A stretch of 64,000 bases of DNA from Thalassomonas sp. M1454 (GCF_007097525.1 NZ_VKDD01000004.1:248001-312000), one strand, 5' to 3'; shown: positions 1 through 9,725, numbered from the stretch's first letter. Notes: generated from the letters alone by a model not told the origin. Numbers and translations: made by a program.

Positions 1-536
1 GCTTGCTCGGCTGATATTAATGATTGATATACACCTGCACTTTCAATAAGGAGGCTTTCAACACTCATATCGAAAGCAGTACTTGAAAAATCTATTTCCA
101 TGTTAGCAGCTAACTCAGTTGATTTAGCTGATATTTCTAAGCCGTTTTCAGCTACACCATCAACATCTAATGATTGTAATAAACGAGCTAAATTGCTCAC
201 TCTAATATCATCGATATTTTCAGTAGCAAAAACATCGAGAGGCGAAATTAACGCAGCGCTTGCAGTTTCAGGCAGCACGATACCTCCAATAGAGAAAGTA
301 ACCATTTCACCAGATTGATATTTAAATTCGCCATCGCTATTAGTTACACCGGTCTGAGTAGGTGTTTGATAAGTTAAACCCTGAACAACTGAGTCAACAA
401 ACCTCCCGGTAAATACTTGCTCAGGGGTTGGTGTTTGACTAGTTGGCTCGGCATTGCTTGAACCACTACCGCCGCCACAAGCTGAAATAATTGAAACTAA
501 GAAAAAAACTAAGATAGGTTTTATGTTCATCGCCAT
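1..536 (-). CDS. Lipoprotein of unknown function, C-terminus outside the window
   Basis: The minus strand is open from an ATG at 536 (or 530) to the window edge, so only about the first 178 residues are visible. The protein starts with a short basic and hydrophobic segment ending in SIISAC, followed by glycine and serine residues. This is a classic lipoprotein signal (SPase II) with a flexible linker, so the mature protein should be anchored to a membrane. The rest contains a segment resembling carboxypeptidase-regulatory or bacterial Ig-like folds (GRFVDSVVQGLTYQTP, then SDGEFKYQSGE), commonly seen in large surface lipoproteins of Alteromonadales. Its function is not recognised. The choice between the two ATGs is uncertain. 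Confidence 0.75.
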   Translation of the reverse strand, partial: MAMNIKPILVFFLVSIISACGGGSGSSNAEPTSQTPTPEQVFTGRFVDSVVQGLTYQTPTQTGVTNSDGEFKYQSGEMVTFSIGGIVLPETASAALISPLDVFATENIDDIRVSNLARLLQSLDVDGVAENGLEISAKSTELAANMEIDFSSTAFDMSVESLLIESAGVYQSLISAEQ

Positions 537-665
537 GACTTCTTTTTAAATTATCGTAGTAATAAGAACAGGAAAATGAGGTTTTATTTCGATGACAAAA
601 AATTTTATTTGTAAGCTATATAAGAAAGTAGGGTATAAGAGTAAGAAAATTAAATTGTAAAGATA

Positions 666-690
666 ATAAAAACCCTGCCGAAGCAGGGTA
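666..690 (-). terminator. Rho-independent terminator of yicC
   Basis: On the minus strand ACCCTGC and GCAGGGT pair around a TTCG tetraloop and are followed by a T-rich run. It lies about 30 bp after the yicC stop codon. Confidence 0.85.
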
Positions 691-718
691 TGTATGCAAT
701 TTTTAGCTTTACTAGATG

Positions 719-1582
719 CTATTCAATATTTTGAATTTGCTCGCGCATTTGTTCAATTAAAACTTTTAACTCAACTGCCGCTGCGGTGATGTCTGTGTTG
801 ATAGACTTTGAGCCAAGGGTGTTTGCTTCACGGTTGAATTCTTGCATCATAAAATCAAGGCGGCGACCTTGTGGTCCACCTTTTTTGAGGATCTTTTTGG
901 TTTCTTTTACATGGCTGTATAGACGGTCAATCTCTTCATCAACATCCATTTTTTGAGCTAGCATAACAAGCTCTTGCTCTAAACGCGTTGAGTCTGGGTC
1001 GATGCCTGCATCTTTGAATTTTTCGATGATGCGGTCACGTTGCCATTGAATGATTTCTGGCATGTGCGCTTTAACTGCTTCTGCTTGTGCTGAAATTGCA
1101 TCAAGGCGTGTATTGATAAGTTCAGCCATATTGCTGCCTTCACTTGCTCTTGCTGCGATGAAATCTTTTAATGCTTGTTCAAAGCCTTTAAGTAATTCGC
1201 CAGAGATTGTGTCCATGTCAGCTTCTTCAGCTTCCATAACGCCAGGCCATTTCATGATGTCGACTGGGTTTAAGTTATTTACACCTGCAGTTTCAGCAAT
1301 GCTGGTGGCGTGTTGGATTAATTGTTCTGCTAGCTTGGCATTTAGGGTGATGTTGCTTTTTGCTGCAGGATTAGCATTAAAGCGTAAGTTACATTCTACC
1401 TTGCCGCGGTTAAGTGCTTTACGAAAACGCTCACGTAATACCGGCTCTAAGCCTCTAAATTGCTCTGGCATGCGGAAGTAAGTTTCTAGAAAACGTTGGT
1501 TAACAGAGCGGATTTCCCAAACTGCGTTACCCCAATCACCTTTTACTTCGATGCGCGAAAATGCGGTCATGCTGTGGATCAT
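719..1582 (-). CDS. yicC: YicC family endoribonuclease
   Basis: The 287-residue product matches the YicC family over its full length. It starts with MIHSMTAFSR and the conserved EIRSVNQRFLE segment of the N-terminal domain. The C-terminal DUF1732 domain includes the FNREANTLGSKS stretch. In Escherichia coli YicC is an RNase implicated in small RNA turnover, so a cytoplasmic RNA-processing role is expected. In many gammaproteobacteria yicC lies divergently beside rph-pyrE. Here three redox genes separate yicC from rph. The start is the family-consistent ATG, and a strong terminator follows the gene. Confidence 0.93.
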   Translation of the reverse strand: MIHSMTAFSRIEVKGDWGNAVWEIRSVNQRFLETYFRMPEQFRGLEPVLRERFRKALNRGKVECNLRFNANPAAKSNITLNAKLAEQLIQHATSIAETAGVNNLNPVDIMKWPGVMEAEEADMDTISGELLKGFEQALKDFIAARASEGSNMAELINTRLDAISAQAEAVKAHMPEIIQWQRDRIIEKFKDAGIDPDSTRLEQELVMLAQKMDVDEEIDRLYSHVKETKKILKKGGPQGRRLDFMMQEFNREANTLGSKSINTDITAAAVELKVLIEQMREQIQNIE

Positions 1583-1740
1583 AATAAATACCTTAAAAAT
1601 GAGTTTAATGATTTATCATAATAAGAACTTCAATATTGTCTTATTAGGAATGCAGCAATTATGCCTGATCGCAGTGCAAGGGGCAATATTGAGGCTAGTT
1701 GCTCAATATTGCCTTGAGTTATTTACTAAATTTGTAGTGA

Positions 1741-3423
1741 CTAACTAAAGCGTTTAAGTATCTGGTCTGCCACTCTGAATGAGTTGGCGTAGATAGTATA
1801 AGTATATGGAACGCTGCCACCTGTTGGCATAAACGAACCATCGGTAATATAAAGGTTGTCTACATCGTGCGGTTTGCAGTTTTTATCTAGGACTGATGTT
1901 TTAGGATCATTGCCAAAACGACAACCTCCAGCTTGTAGATTGGCTGGCGGGTAAGAGCTTACTGACGAACTGATGTTTTTAGCACCCATTGCTGCTAATA
2001 CATCTTCCGCTTTTTTGCTAATGTATTCGCCGACTTTTAAATCGTGTTGATGTGCGCCTATGCGCACTTTAGCAACCGGGTCGCCCCATTTGTCGGTATT
2101 TTCTTTATCGAGTGATACAAAGCAATCATCGGTTGGCAACCAGTCATTGAATACTTCAAAGCGTAAGGTTTTGCCAAAATTAAAGGCAGCTTGTAAATTT
2201 GCTTTTAGTTGTTCGCCCCAAACTAAATTGTCGTTTTCATCCCATTTTTCTGAGCTGGCTTTAGATATTGGGTTTTGATGAAATAAAAAGTCTATGGTGC
2301 CGCCTTTTGCTGGTGCGCCAAAGTCTTTGTCATCAATTTTGTAATAATCTTGAATTGCGCGATTAATAAAAGGCCCTACAACTCTTAATTGTTGCTGTTG
2401 TTGTTCGCTTATTTCGTCAAATAAGAAGTCACCTCTACCTGTGCCTCCAGCAGAAAAAATGATGTTTTTTCCGACTTGGCCATTATTATTGGCTAAACCA
2501 TTCGGATGTTTTTCACCTTTTGATGCTAGTAATAAGCGTGATGTTTCAATGGCCTGACAAGCAACAACATACATACTTGCATCGACCTTTTGTTTGCGAT
2601 CATGTTTATCGTAATACCAAACGCCGCTCACATTACCTTTATTGTCGGACTCAAGTTTAAATACTTTGGCGTGCGGTAAAATAGTACAGTTACCGCTAGC
2701 GACTGCGTGGTTTAAAAGCGCTGCTCTGCCGCTGCCTTTTGCACCAGTAGAACAGCCATAGCTAGAGCAATAGCCGGCATATTCACAGCTTTTTCGGCCC
2801 ATTGCTGGCGTTGATAAAATAGCTCTTGGCACTGGAAAAGAATGATAACCAATATCTTTTGCTGCTTTATCTATCCAAGCAGATATAGGGTGCTCTGCAG
2901 TTGGTGGAAAAGGGTAATCGCTTTTATGTGGTTCTAAATGTGGATGTTGCACCACTTTTCCTGAAACGCCCACAACGTTATCTACTTTGTCGTAATATGG
3001 TTCTAAATCGCTGTAAGATATTGGCCAATCAACGACGTTCGCGCCTTTTATACTGCCAAATTCTGATTTTAAGCGAAAATCCATAGGTTTTAAGCGATGA
3101 AAATATCCGCTCATAAAATTTGAGGAGCCGCCTACTACATTACCGTTCCAAAAATCCCAGCCCGATTCACTGGTTGCTTCACCTTGCCAATAGGAATTAC
3201 CTTGGTTATCTTCGTATTCTTCTTCAATAACGTGCTGTTCGTTTTCAAGTTTAGGTGAGTAAGTGGTACGTCGACAGCAGGCCATTTCATCTTTATAAAA
3301 GTCTTCTTCGGTTAACCAAGGGCCTTTTTCTAGAACTAATACTTTTTTACCCGCTTTAGCTAAGGTATAAGCAATAGGGGATGCGCCTGCGCCACTACCG
3401 ACAATACAAATGTCATATTTCAT
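1741..3423 (-). CDS. GMC-family FAD-dependent oxidoreductase (large subunit of a membrane dehydrogenase)
   Basis: The 560-residue protein begins with a dinucleotide-binding fold, CIVGSGAGASPIAYTLAKAG, and ends with a GMC C-terminal region (AGGCRFGNDPKTSVLD, then DNLYITDGSFMPTGG). It resembles the flavoprotein subunit of gluconate 2-dehydrogenase-like enzymes, which oxidise sugars or alcohols and pass electrons on. The usual NPT motif near the C-terminus is replaced by VPYTYT. The gene start overlaps the stop of the upstream small-subunit gene by one base (TAATG), so the two are translationally coupled and very probably form one complex. No signal peptide is visible, so export would be by piggy-back on the Tat-signal partner. 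The substrate cannot be named. Confidence 0.88.
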   Translation of the reverse strand: MKYDICIVGSGAGASPIAYTLAKAGKKVLVLEKGPWLTEEDFYKDEMACCRRTTYSPKLENEQHVIEEEYEDNQGNSYWQGEATSESGWDFWNGNVVGGSSNFMSGYFHRLKPMDFRLKSEFGSIKGANVVDWPISYSDLEPYYDKVDNVVGVSGKVVQHPHLEPHKSDYPFPPTAEHPISAWIDKAAKDIGYHSFPVPRAILSTPAMGRKSCEYAGYCSSYGCSTGAKGSGRAALLNHAVASGNCTILPHAKVFKLESDNKGNVSGVWYYDKHDRKQKVDASMYVVACQAIETSRLLLASKGEKHPNGLANNNGQVGKNIIFSAGGTGRGDFLFDEISEQQQQQLRVVGPFINRAIQDYYKIDDKDFGAPAKGGTIDFLFHQNPISKASSEKWDENDNLVWGEQLKANLQAAFNFGKTLRFEVFNDWLPTDDCFVSLDKENTDKWGDPVAKVRIGAHQHDLKVGEYISKKAEDVLAAMGAKNISSSVSSYPPANLQAGGCRFGNDPKTSVLDKNCKPHDVDNLYITDGSFMPTGGSVPYTYTIYANSFRVADQILKRFS

Positions 3424-4100
3424 TACAGTGCTTTTCCTGATGATTTTGGTTCAACTTTATTGGCATTTGTTGATGTGTTAATTTCGATACGCTGACTTTT
3501 ATCTAAGGCATAGCTTGGAATTTCATAATAGCGTTTACCTTGTGGTGGTAGAGGAAAACCTGCTTGGTGGTTAAGCCATTTCCAGCCTATCCCGTCTGGG
3601 TTGCCACCGTAACTCGGTGGTGATAGCATGGCTTCAAAAATATAAGTGAGCAGTGTCGATATCCAGTTTTCTCCCGCCCTAGATTTACTTATCGCGCGCA
3701 GTGAAGCTTCTTTTTTCTCTGTACTTAATTCAACAAAATCTGCTTGCTCTTTGCCTTGAGTGTAACCATTTAACCAACCAACACCTTTACTAATAAACTC
3801 TTTTTCAGCTTGCTCTACCGGTTGTGATTTCACCACGTTATATAAATAATGAATTGCTTGTATTTCTTTGGCTCCAGGGCCTGTTTTTGAACTTGGCAGT
3901 AAGTGTTGTAATACCGCATCTAAACTTTTCCATGGCTCAATACTAGTATCGGCTAATTCAATCTTTGCTTGGGTGAGTGTTGATAACGGAATTGCTGATA
4001 CTGCAGTAGCAAGCGCTGCCGACTTTAAAAAGTTACGACGAGATAGTCGTTTTTTTAACGCGTGAGGTACTTGGTAGTTAGGATCAAAAAATGAATTCAT
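3423..4100 (-). CDS. Gluconate 2-dehydrogenase subunit 3 family protein, Tat-exported
   Basis: The 225-residue product carries a twin-arginine signal near residue 20 (RLSRRNFLKSAALATAVSAI), which implies folded export to the periplasm. The rest fits the gluconate 2-dehydrogenase subunit 3 family, including a segment near PSYGGNPDGIGWKWL. These small subunits accompany GMC flavoproteins and carry them through the Tat system. The gene lies between a thioredoxin-like gene and the flavoprotein gene, all on the same strand. The motif and the coupling make the complex assignment strong, though the substrate is unknown. Confidence 0.88.
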   Translation of the reverse strand: MNSFFDPNYQVPHALKKRLSRRNFLKSAALATAVSAIPLSTLTQAKIELADTSIEPWKSLDAVLQHLLPSSKTGPGAKEIQAIHYLYNVVKSQPVEQAEKEFISKGVGWLNGYTQGKEQADFVELSTEKKEASLRAISKSRAGENWISTLLTYIFEAMLSPPSYGGNPDGIGWKWLNHQAGFPLPPQGKRYYEIPSYALDKSQRIEINTSTNANKVEPKSSGKAL

Positions 4101-4118
4101 CTACGGGTATCCTTGATA

Positions 4119-4688
4119 CTAATCACTAGTATTATTTTTGTTTTTAATTTTTTTCTGCTTTGCTAAATTGCTGTCGTTGTTGGCAAATTGCCACTCATCA
4201 ATAAAATTTAACCATTGCTCTCTAGAGTATGAACCAGAGCGAAGAAATTCAGCAGTATCTTTTGATAATAAAACTTTACCTTGCGCGGTAGATACGTACA
4301 TGTGTGGATAACCAAGCACTGGCGGTAAACCTTTCATAAAGGCTTCGTTCTCGTTGGCATCGCTAACACTTACTTTAAGCAACACAAAGTTAGCATGAAG
4401 TGCTTGATATATATCGGGGTTTTGTTCTAAAAAGGCATCAATTTTATGACACCAAGTGCACCAGTTACCGCCTATTTCAATAAGCACATTACGATTGCTG
4501 CTAGTTGCAGATCTAATCGCTGCGGCAGCATCTTTAAATGGATCACTTTGTTCACTATAAATTTTACTGTAAGCAGGCAAGCTTGCAGATAATTGCGCAT
4601 TACCTTGCGCAGTTGGCGCTTGTGCCTGTAATGACGAGGCAAAACCAATAAGAGAAAACAGGAATGCTTTTGTAAGAGTATTTATCAT
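4119..4688 (-). CDS. Periplasmic thioredoxin-like protein
   Basis: The 189-residue protein has an N-terminal signal peptide (hydrophobic to about residue 22, SSLQAQA) and a thioredoxin-fold core. The active site is GGNWCTWCHKID, a CxxC pair followed by His as in the DUF255/thioredoxin_7 group. It is the first gene of a three-gene minus-strand cluster, 18 bp before the Tat-exported subunit gene. It may keep cysteines of the GMC dehydrogenase reduced or help assemble it, which is an inference from position. The C-terminal 15 residues are lysine- and asparagine-rich and of low complexity. Confidence 0.82.
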   Translation of the reverse strand: MINTLTKAFLFSLIGFASSLQAQAPTAQGNAQLSASLPAYSKIYSEQSDPFKDAAAAIRSATSSNRNVLIEIGGNWCTWCHKIDAFLEQNPDIYQALHANFVLLKVSVSDANENEAFMKGLPPVLGYPHMYVSTAQGKVLLSKDTAEFLRSGSYSREQWLNFIDEWQFANNDSNLAKQKKIKNKNNTSD

Positions 4689-4844
4689 AAAATTTTTATC
4701 AATTGCTTTGCTACTTAATAAACATGACCTTATAAGTATTAACTATATTTCAACATATTGGTTTTTAATAGTAATAAAAGTTTTGATATTAATCCTAATA
4801 CCATGTGTATAAGCGCTGACAGTAGTATATTTTTTTATCTAGCT

Positions 4845-4853
4845 TGGTATAAT
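4845..4853 (+). promoter_or_regulatory. Extended -10 promoter of rph-pyrE
   Basis: A perfect TATAAT preceded by TGG (extended -10, TGN) lies 36 bp before the rph start codon. No convincing -35 box is seen at the normal distance, which is compatible with an extended -10 promoter. Confidence 0.55.
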
Positions 4854-4888
4854 GTCGCATCAAATTTTAGCTTAACTTAAGGATACCT

Positions 4889-5602
4889 ATGCGTCCAAGT
4901 GGAAGAACTCCTGGTCAAATCCGTCCAGTAACAATAACTCGTCAATTTACAGCTCATGCTGAAGGCTCAGTGTTAATTGAATTTGGTGATACCAAAGTTA
5001 TTTGTACTGCCACTGTCGAAGAAGGTGTTCCAAGGTTTTTGAAAGGTAAAGGCCAAGGTTGGGTTACCGCTGAATACGGCATGTTACCTCGTTCAACTCA
5101 CTCGCGTATGCGTCGTGAAGCTGCAAGTGGTAAACAAAGTGGCCGCACTTTAGAAATTTCTCGATTAATTGCGCGCTCTCTGCGAGCCGCTGTTGACTTA
5201 AAGGCTCTTGGTGAAAACATGATCACCATTGATTGTGATGTTATCCAAGCCGACGGTGGTACACGTACTGCTTCTATTACCGGTGCATGTGTTGCACTTG
5301 TTGATGCTTTAGATCATTTACGCGCTAAAGGTGTATTAAAAACCAACCCTCTTAAACATATGATCGCAGCTGTTTCTGTTGGTATGTATAAAGGCGTTGC
5401 GGTAGCTGATTTAGACTACCCAGAAGATTCAGCCGCTGAAACTGATATGAATGTAGTAATGACAGATACTGGCAAGCTTATTGAAGTGCAAGGTACTGCT
5501 GAAGAAGAGCCATTTAGTTTTGACGAAATGCAAGAAATGCTACAACTTGCTAAAGATGGTATTAACGAATTATTTGATGCTCAAAAAGCAGCATTAAGCT
5601 AA
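4889..5602 (+). CDS. rph: Ribonuclease PH
   Basis: The 237-residue product is a full-length RNase PH, a phosphate-dependent 3'-to-5' exonuclease that trims tRNA 3' ends in the cytoplasm. Recognisable features are the [14 protein letters not shown] start, the RSLRAAVDL region and the [18 protein letters not shown] phosphate-binding and catalytic segment. An AAGGA ribosome site lies just before the ATG. It is followed 24 bp later by pyrE on the same strand, the classical rph-pyrE pair. No frameshift of the kind found in E. coli K-12 rph is present. Confidence 0.97.
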   Translation: MRPSGRTPGQIRPVTITRQFTAHAEGSVLIEFGDTKVICTATVEEGVPRFLKGKGQGWVTAEYGMLPRSTHSRMRREAASGKQSGRTLEISRLIARSLRAAVDLKALGENMITIDCDVIQADGGTRTASITGACVALVDALDHLRAKGVLKTNPLKHMIAAVSVGMYKGVAVADLDYPEDSAAETDMNVVMTDTGKLIEVQGTAEEEPFSFDEMQEMLQLAKDGINELFDAQKAALS

Positions 5603-5626
5603 GAACTAGTAAGACAGGATAGATAA

Positions 5627-6268
5627 ATGAAAGATTATCAACGCGAATTTATAGAGTTTGCCTTAGAAAAACAAGTATTACGTTTTGGTGAATTCACCTT
5701 AAAGTCAGGTCGTACTAGCCCTTACTTTTTCAATGCTGGTTTATTTAACACTGGGCGTGATTTAGCTCGCTTAGGTCGTTTTTATGCGGCTGCATTAGCT
5801 GAGTCGGGTATTGATTTTGACTTACTGTTTGGCCCTGCTTACAAAGGTATTCCAATTGCGACAACTACGGCTGTTGCTTTAGCTGATCATCACGATATGG
5901 ATATGCCATATTGCTTTAACCGTAAAGAAGCTAAAACTCATGGTGAAGGTGGCTCTTTAGTTGGTTCACCACTTGAAGGTAAGATCATGTTAGTTGATGA
6001 TGTGATCACTGCAGGTACAGCGATTCGTGAATCAATGGAAATTATTAAAGCCCACGGCGCAGAGCTTTCAGGTGTACTTATTGCTCTTGATAGACAAGAG
6101 AAAGGTCAAGGTGAATTATCTGCAATTCAAGAAGTTGAACGCGACTTCAATACTGCGGTAATTGCAATTGTTGGTTTAGGTGATGTAATTACTTACTTAG
6201 CTGATAAGCCAGAAATGAAGCAGCACTTAGAAAGTGTTAAAGCATATAGAGCAAAATACGGCATCTAA
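5627..6268 (+). CDS. pyrE: Orotate phosphoribosyltransferase
   Basis: The 213-residue protein is a full-length PyrE, which joins orotate to PRPP to make orotidine monophosphate in pyrimidine synthesis. It carries the N-terminal [16 protein letters not shown] motif, the [11 protein letters not shown] segment and the PRPP loop [15 protein letters not shown]. It is co-transcribed with rph and followed by an intrinsic terminator. Confidence 0.97.
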   Translation: MKDYQREFIEFALEKQVLRFGEFTLKSGRTSPYFFNAGLFNTGRDLARLGRFYAAALAESGIDFDLLFGPAYKGIPIATTTAVALADHHDMDMPYCFNRKEAKTHGEGGSLVGSPLEGKIMLVDDVITAGTAIRESMEIIKAHGAELSGVLIALDRQEKGQGELSAIQEVERDFNTAVIAIVGLGDVITYLADKPEMKQHLESVKAYRAKYGI

Positions 6269-6307
6269 TATTTATACTTGGTTTTAAAAATAAAACTGTT
6301 TAAACAC

Positions 6308-6341
6308 AAAAACCGCTTAGTGCAAACTCTGCGGTTTTTTT
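6308..6341 (+). terminator. Rho-independent terminator of rph-pyrE
   Basis: AAAACCGC and GCGGTTTT form a stem around a short loop, followed by a T run, 40 bp after the pyrE stop codon. Confidence 0.85.
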
Positions 6342-6413
6342 ATATCTAAATTAATGGACTTGGTATTAGATGGATTTAATCTTTTTTAGGTAGACTACGA
6401 AGCGTTTATAAAA

Positions 6414-6803
6414 CTATAAAGAGATGGTGTTTTTATTAAACATTGCATATGAATCAACCTTAATTGCTAACCAGGTAAATACCAATACGCCACAAAAATT
6501 AGCGGTTAAATCTAATAAACTAAATGTGCGAGTAGCAACAAACATTTGGCTAAACTCTTCAACGCTGCTGATCATCAAAATAACCACGGCGCCGTGTTGG
6601 CTAATTAAGCTTTTGCCAAAGCTACGAAATTTAAGGGCAAAGTTCATTGCAAATGCCAGTAAGCCGTACATAAAGAAGTGACCAACTTTATCACCAAATG
6701 GTATGGCATTCTTAATACTTTCAACTATCACATCTTGACCCGCATTGGCGCGAAATTGTACAAAGCAAAGTAAAAACAAACCTAATATAGCCAAATATTT
6801 CAT
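6414..6803 (-). CDS. VanZ-like membrane protein
   Basis: The 129-residue protein has four predicted membrane segments. It also has the VanZ-like pattern of a polar DKVGHFFMYGLLAF motif after the first helix and an SSVEEFSQMF motif before the last. VanZ-like proteins of this size are common single genes in Alteromonadales and their biochemical role is not settled. It is convergent with pyrE and is flanked by a 125-bp gap on its 5' side. Family assignment is good, function unknown. Confidence 0.75.
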   Translation of the reverse strand: MKYLAILGLFLLCFVQFRANAGQDVIVESIKNAIPFGDKVGHFFMYGLLAFAMNFALKFRSFGKSLISQHGAVVILMISSVEEFSQMFVATRTFSLLDLTANFCGVLVFTWLAIKVDSYAMFNKNTISL

Positions 6804-6928
6804 GCTGATCCTAATAGTTGCGACGTATTAATTTAATGCACGCATGTTACAGCAATGTTAATAAAGATGTTGTCACAGTTTGTTAAATAATATTTAACTT
6901 TGTATGTACTTTATGGAGGGCTTTGATT

Positions 6929-7258
6929 TTAAGCTGATAATTGCTGGACGAGCTCTATTGCCTGTTTGATGGTTTTGGTTTGTATTTTTTCAATACAGCA
7001 TGCTTGTGCAATAGCGGCATGAGCTTGTATTAATTCGATAACATTCTCTAAAGAAGCTGTGGCTAATACAGTACTTGAGTTAAGGTGTTGTTGCACTTCG
7101 TCTAAGCTAAATACTTGCCCGTTGCTGTCGATAAGTACATCGCGATCAGTAAAAATATAGAGCAACATTTCTTCATCATTTTGCCAATCAAGCTCTGAGC
7201 TAATATATATTAGCTCATCTTCACCATCGTGTTTAATGATTGCTGGCCAGTGGATCAT
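6929..7258 (-). CDS. DUF4144-like small protein
   Basis: This 109-residue acidic protein starts MIHWPAIIKHDGEDELIYI and looks like the DUF4144 family of gammaproteobacteria. It has no signal peptide or membrane segment and should be cytoplasmic. Its start overlaps the end of the mechanosensitive channel gene by four bases (ATGA), so the two are translationally coupled. Two adjacent cysteines (QACCIEK) lie near residue 87. Function unknown. The family name is from memory and moderately sure. Confidence 0.7.
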   Translation of the reverse strand: MIHWPAIIKHDGEDELIYISSELDWQNDEEMLLYIFTDRDVLIDSNGQVFSLDEVQQHLNSSTVLATASLENVIELIQAHAAIAQACCIEKIQTKTIKQAIELVQQLSA

Positions 7259-8403
7259 GCTTTTTTATCGGTAGTTTGCTTAGTATCAGTAACATCATCA
7301 GCGGTTGATGTTGGTTCATTGGCAACTAAGCTGTGGCCAGGAAATTCTTTAATGTACACATCTTGTTTAGCAAAAGGGATCTCAATATTATGCTCAGCAA
7401 ACTTCTTATAAATAGCACTGTTTAGTTGATGGATTATACGACCTCTAAGTGCGGGCTCACTGATCCAGCCCATTAGTTCAAAATCTAAACTAGAGGCGCC
7501 AAACATGCGAAAGCGCACTACTGGCAGAGGGAAGTTACATATATCATCATCTTCTTTAGCCACTTCCATAAGTATTTGTTCAATTAAGTCAATATCGCTG
7601 CCATAAGCTGCGCCTATTTTAGCGCGGATGCGGTACTTTGTACTTGGGCCACCAGACTCGTTAATGACTTTAGTATTACCCATTACCGAGTTAGGTACGG
7701 TAACTTCAATATTGTCTCTCGTTAGGATACGGGTACTGCGCAGGCCTATGTTAGTTACTTCACCACGCTCACCACTTTCTAGCACAATGTAATCTTTAAT
7801 TTTATAAGGTGCATCAGCCATGATAAATACACCAGAGAAAAGATTAGCGAGCGTATCTTTCGCGGCAAAACCTACTGCAATACCAACGATACCAGCTGAG
7901 GCTAACCAAGCCGACATATCGATGTCCCATGATGAAAATATATAGTAAACCGATAGCGCTAAAATTAAGATCAGCGCTAAATTTTCAAATAAGGGTAGGG
8001 TTTGCTGATGTAATACATGGAAGTGCTTTTCGTTTTCAGCCACCCGGCGTAAAACTATTTTGGTAATACGCAAAATAAATAATGTCCATAACACCAACAG
8101 CATGGTGTACAGCACAGGAAACATTATGTTTGAAACTTGCTCAGGTAATGAAATTACGCTGGTTGCTACCGAGATACCAATAACTAAGATTGAATAGAAT
8201 AAAGGCTTATGCAGTAACTCAACTAGTTGATCATCAAGTACTGCATCAGTTTTGGCAGTCATGCTTTTTACATAAGCAATAACCACCTTATCTAAGATCC
8301 AAGCAAATATCCAAGAGGCAACTAATATGATGGCGGCATGTAGTACTGGATTGTCGCCAATATAGCTAAGGTAATGCTTAAGCTCAGTTTTCCATGTTTC
8401 CAT
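7255..8403 (-). CDS. MscS-family mechanosensitive ion channel
   Basis: The product, 382 residues from the preferred start, has four to five N-terminal membrane segments. These are followed by the MscS pore helix and beta domain (GIVGIAVGFAAKDTLANLFSG, then DYIVLESGERGEVTNIGLRS). Channels of this family open under membrane tension to release solutes during osmotic downshock. The ATG at 8403 is chosen because GAGG lies eight bases upstream. An in-frame TTG at 8415 overlaps that ribosome site. The C-terminal 30 residues are polar and low in complexity. It forms a coupled pair with the DUF4144-like gene. Confidence 0.9.
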   Translation of the reverse strand: METWKTELKHYLSYIGDNPVLHAAIILVASWIFAWILDKVVIAYVKSMTAKTDAVLDDQLVELLHKPLFYSILVIGISVATSVISLPEQVSNIMFPVLYTMLLVLWTLFILRITKIVLRRVAENEKHFHVLHQQTLPLFENLALILILALSVYYIFSSWDIDMSAWLASAGIVGIAVGFAAKDTLANLFSGVFIMADAPYKIKDYIVLESGERGEVTNIGLRSTRILTRDNIEVTVPNSVMGNTKVINESGGPSTKYRIRAKIGAAYGSDIDLIEQILMEVAKEDDDICNFPLPVVRFRMFGASSLDFELMGWISEPALRGRIIHQLNSAIYKKFAEHNIEIPFAKQDVYIKEFPGHSLVANEPTSTADDVTDTKQTTDKKA

Positions 8404-8432
8404 TATTTGCCTCAAAAAGTTGTTAGTGCATT

Positions 8433-9725
8433 TTAGTTAGTACTAAATAAGGATTTATTTTGTGCTTTTTTACGCTGTAAGTTTAACTTTGTATCATTAA
8501 TCATGTGTTTAGCAAAGCAAGGAAGTACTTTTAAGCTAGTGTCGACTGGCTTATTTTTAGATAGTCGCATGATTTGCTGATAATAAAAACTGACAGCGCC
8601 AACATTATTAATGGCTTTTATTAAGCTAATAGAGCTGTTGTTCCCTAACCAGCCGTTGCCAAGTGTTAAGTTATGTTCAAAGTCATCAATGCGATCAACA
8701 CTTTGCTCAAGTAGCTGCTGTGAAATGTTTGGTTGTGTACATAGCGGTCTTGCTAAACCAACCATATCAATTTCACCGCTACTAATTGCTTGCTCCATAA
8801 CATCACGGCTTCTAAAACCACCAGTGATCATCAAAGGTACTTTAGCTGAGGCTTTAATGGCAGCAGCATATTCTAAAAAGTAAGCTTCTCGTTTACGCGT
8901 GCTTTCTCTTACTTCCGTTGCTTCAACGCCCATTAACGAAAGTTGCTCGTATGTGCCACCTGAAATTTCTAATAAATCAATCGAATCTTGTGCTAACCAA
9001 GCCGCAACTTGTACGCAATCTTCTAGGCTAAATCCGCCCTTTTGAAAATCGGCAGAATTTAGTTTAACGGCAACGGGAAAATCTGGCCCTACCGCTTTTC
9101 GAACGGCTTGTACGACTTTACGTGCAAAGCGAGCGCGGTTCTCTAAACTACCACCCCATTGATCACTGCGTTGATTAGTTTTAGGTGACAAAAACTGACT
9201 AATTAAGTAGCCATGGGCACAATGTACTTGTACGCCGGTAAAGCCCGCTTCTTTGGCAAGGGCTGCCGTTGTTGCATAGCGTTGAATAATTTCAGCAATT
9301 TCAACTTGGGTTAACGCGCGTGGCTTTGAAAACGAACCAAGCATCTTTAGGTGAACTTCTGAAGGTGACAGCGGTTGCTTATTAACAAGGCTAGGACATT
9401 GGCGTCCAGGGTGACTGATTTGCATCCATAAATGGTTTCCTGCTTCAGTACCGGCTTGCGCCCATTGCTTAAATTGCTCTAATGCAGAGTCATCTTCTAG
9501 CACAACATTACCTGCACGCTCTAAGTAGCGGCGATCAACCATAACATTGCCGGTAATATGTAATCCTGTGCCGCCATGCGACCATGTATTATATAGTTGA
9601 TTATGTGCTGGGGTTGGTCGATCAAGGCTGTCTGCTAAGCCTTCTGTCATTGCACTTTTACCTAGGCGATTGTTAATGCTTTGTCCACAAGGTAATACGA
9701 GTTCTTGTGCAAGTGGTGAATTCAT
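8433..9725 (-). CDS. NADH:flavin oxidoreductase, Old Yellow Enzyme family
   Basis: The 430-residue protein is an FMN-binding TIM barrel of the Old Yellow Enzyme family. Visible motifs are RLGKSAMTEGLAD near the N-terminus, VHCAHGYLISQFLSP (substrate and FMN region), RSDQWGGSLENRARF, and GGFRSRDVMEQAI with MVGLARPL in the phosphate-binding part. Such enzymes reduce activated alkenes using NAD(P)H. The tail after about residue 350 is longer than in minimal family members. The physiological substrate is not predictable. It is likely transcribed alone or together with the MscS gene 30 bp downstream. Confidence 0.9.
   Translation of the reverse strand: MNSPLAQELVLPCGQSINNRLGKSAMTEGLADSLDRPTPAHNQLYNTWSHGGTGLHITGNVMVDRRYLERAGNVVLEDDSALEQFKQWAQAGTEAGNHLWMQISHPGRQCPSLVNKQPLSPSEVHLKMLGSFSKPRALTQVEIAEIIQRYATTAALAKEAGFTGVQVHCAHGYLISQFLSPKTNQRSDQWGGSLENRARFARKVVQAVRKAVGPDFPVAVKLNSADFQKGGFSLEDCVQVAAWLAQDSIDLLEISGGTYEQLSLMGVEATEVRESTRKREAYFLEYAAAIKASAKVPLMITGGFRSRDVMEQAISSGEIDMVGLARPLCTQPNISQQLLEQSVDRIDDFEHNLTLGNGWLGNNSSISLIKAINNVGAVSFYYQQIMRLSKNKPVDTSLKVLPCFAKHMINDTKLNLQRKKAQNKSLFSTN

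Noticed and set aside
100-318. Plus-strand frame at the left edge
   Set aside because: It lies opposite the clear minus-strand lipoprotein reading and has no supporting signals.
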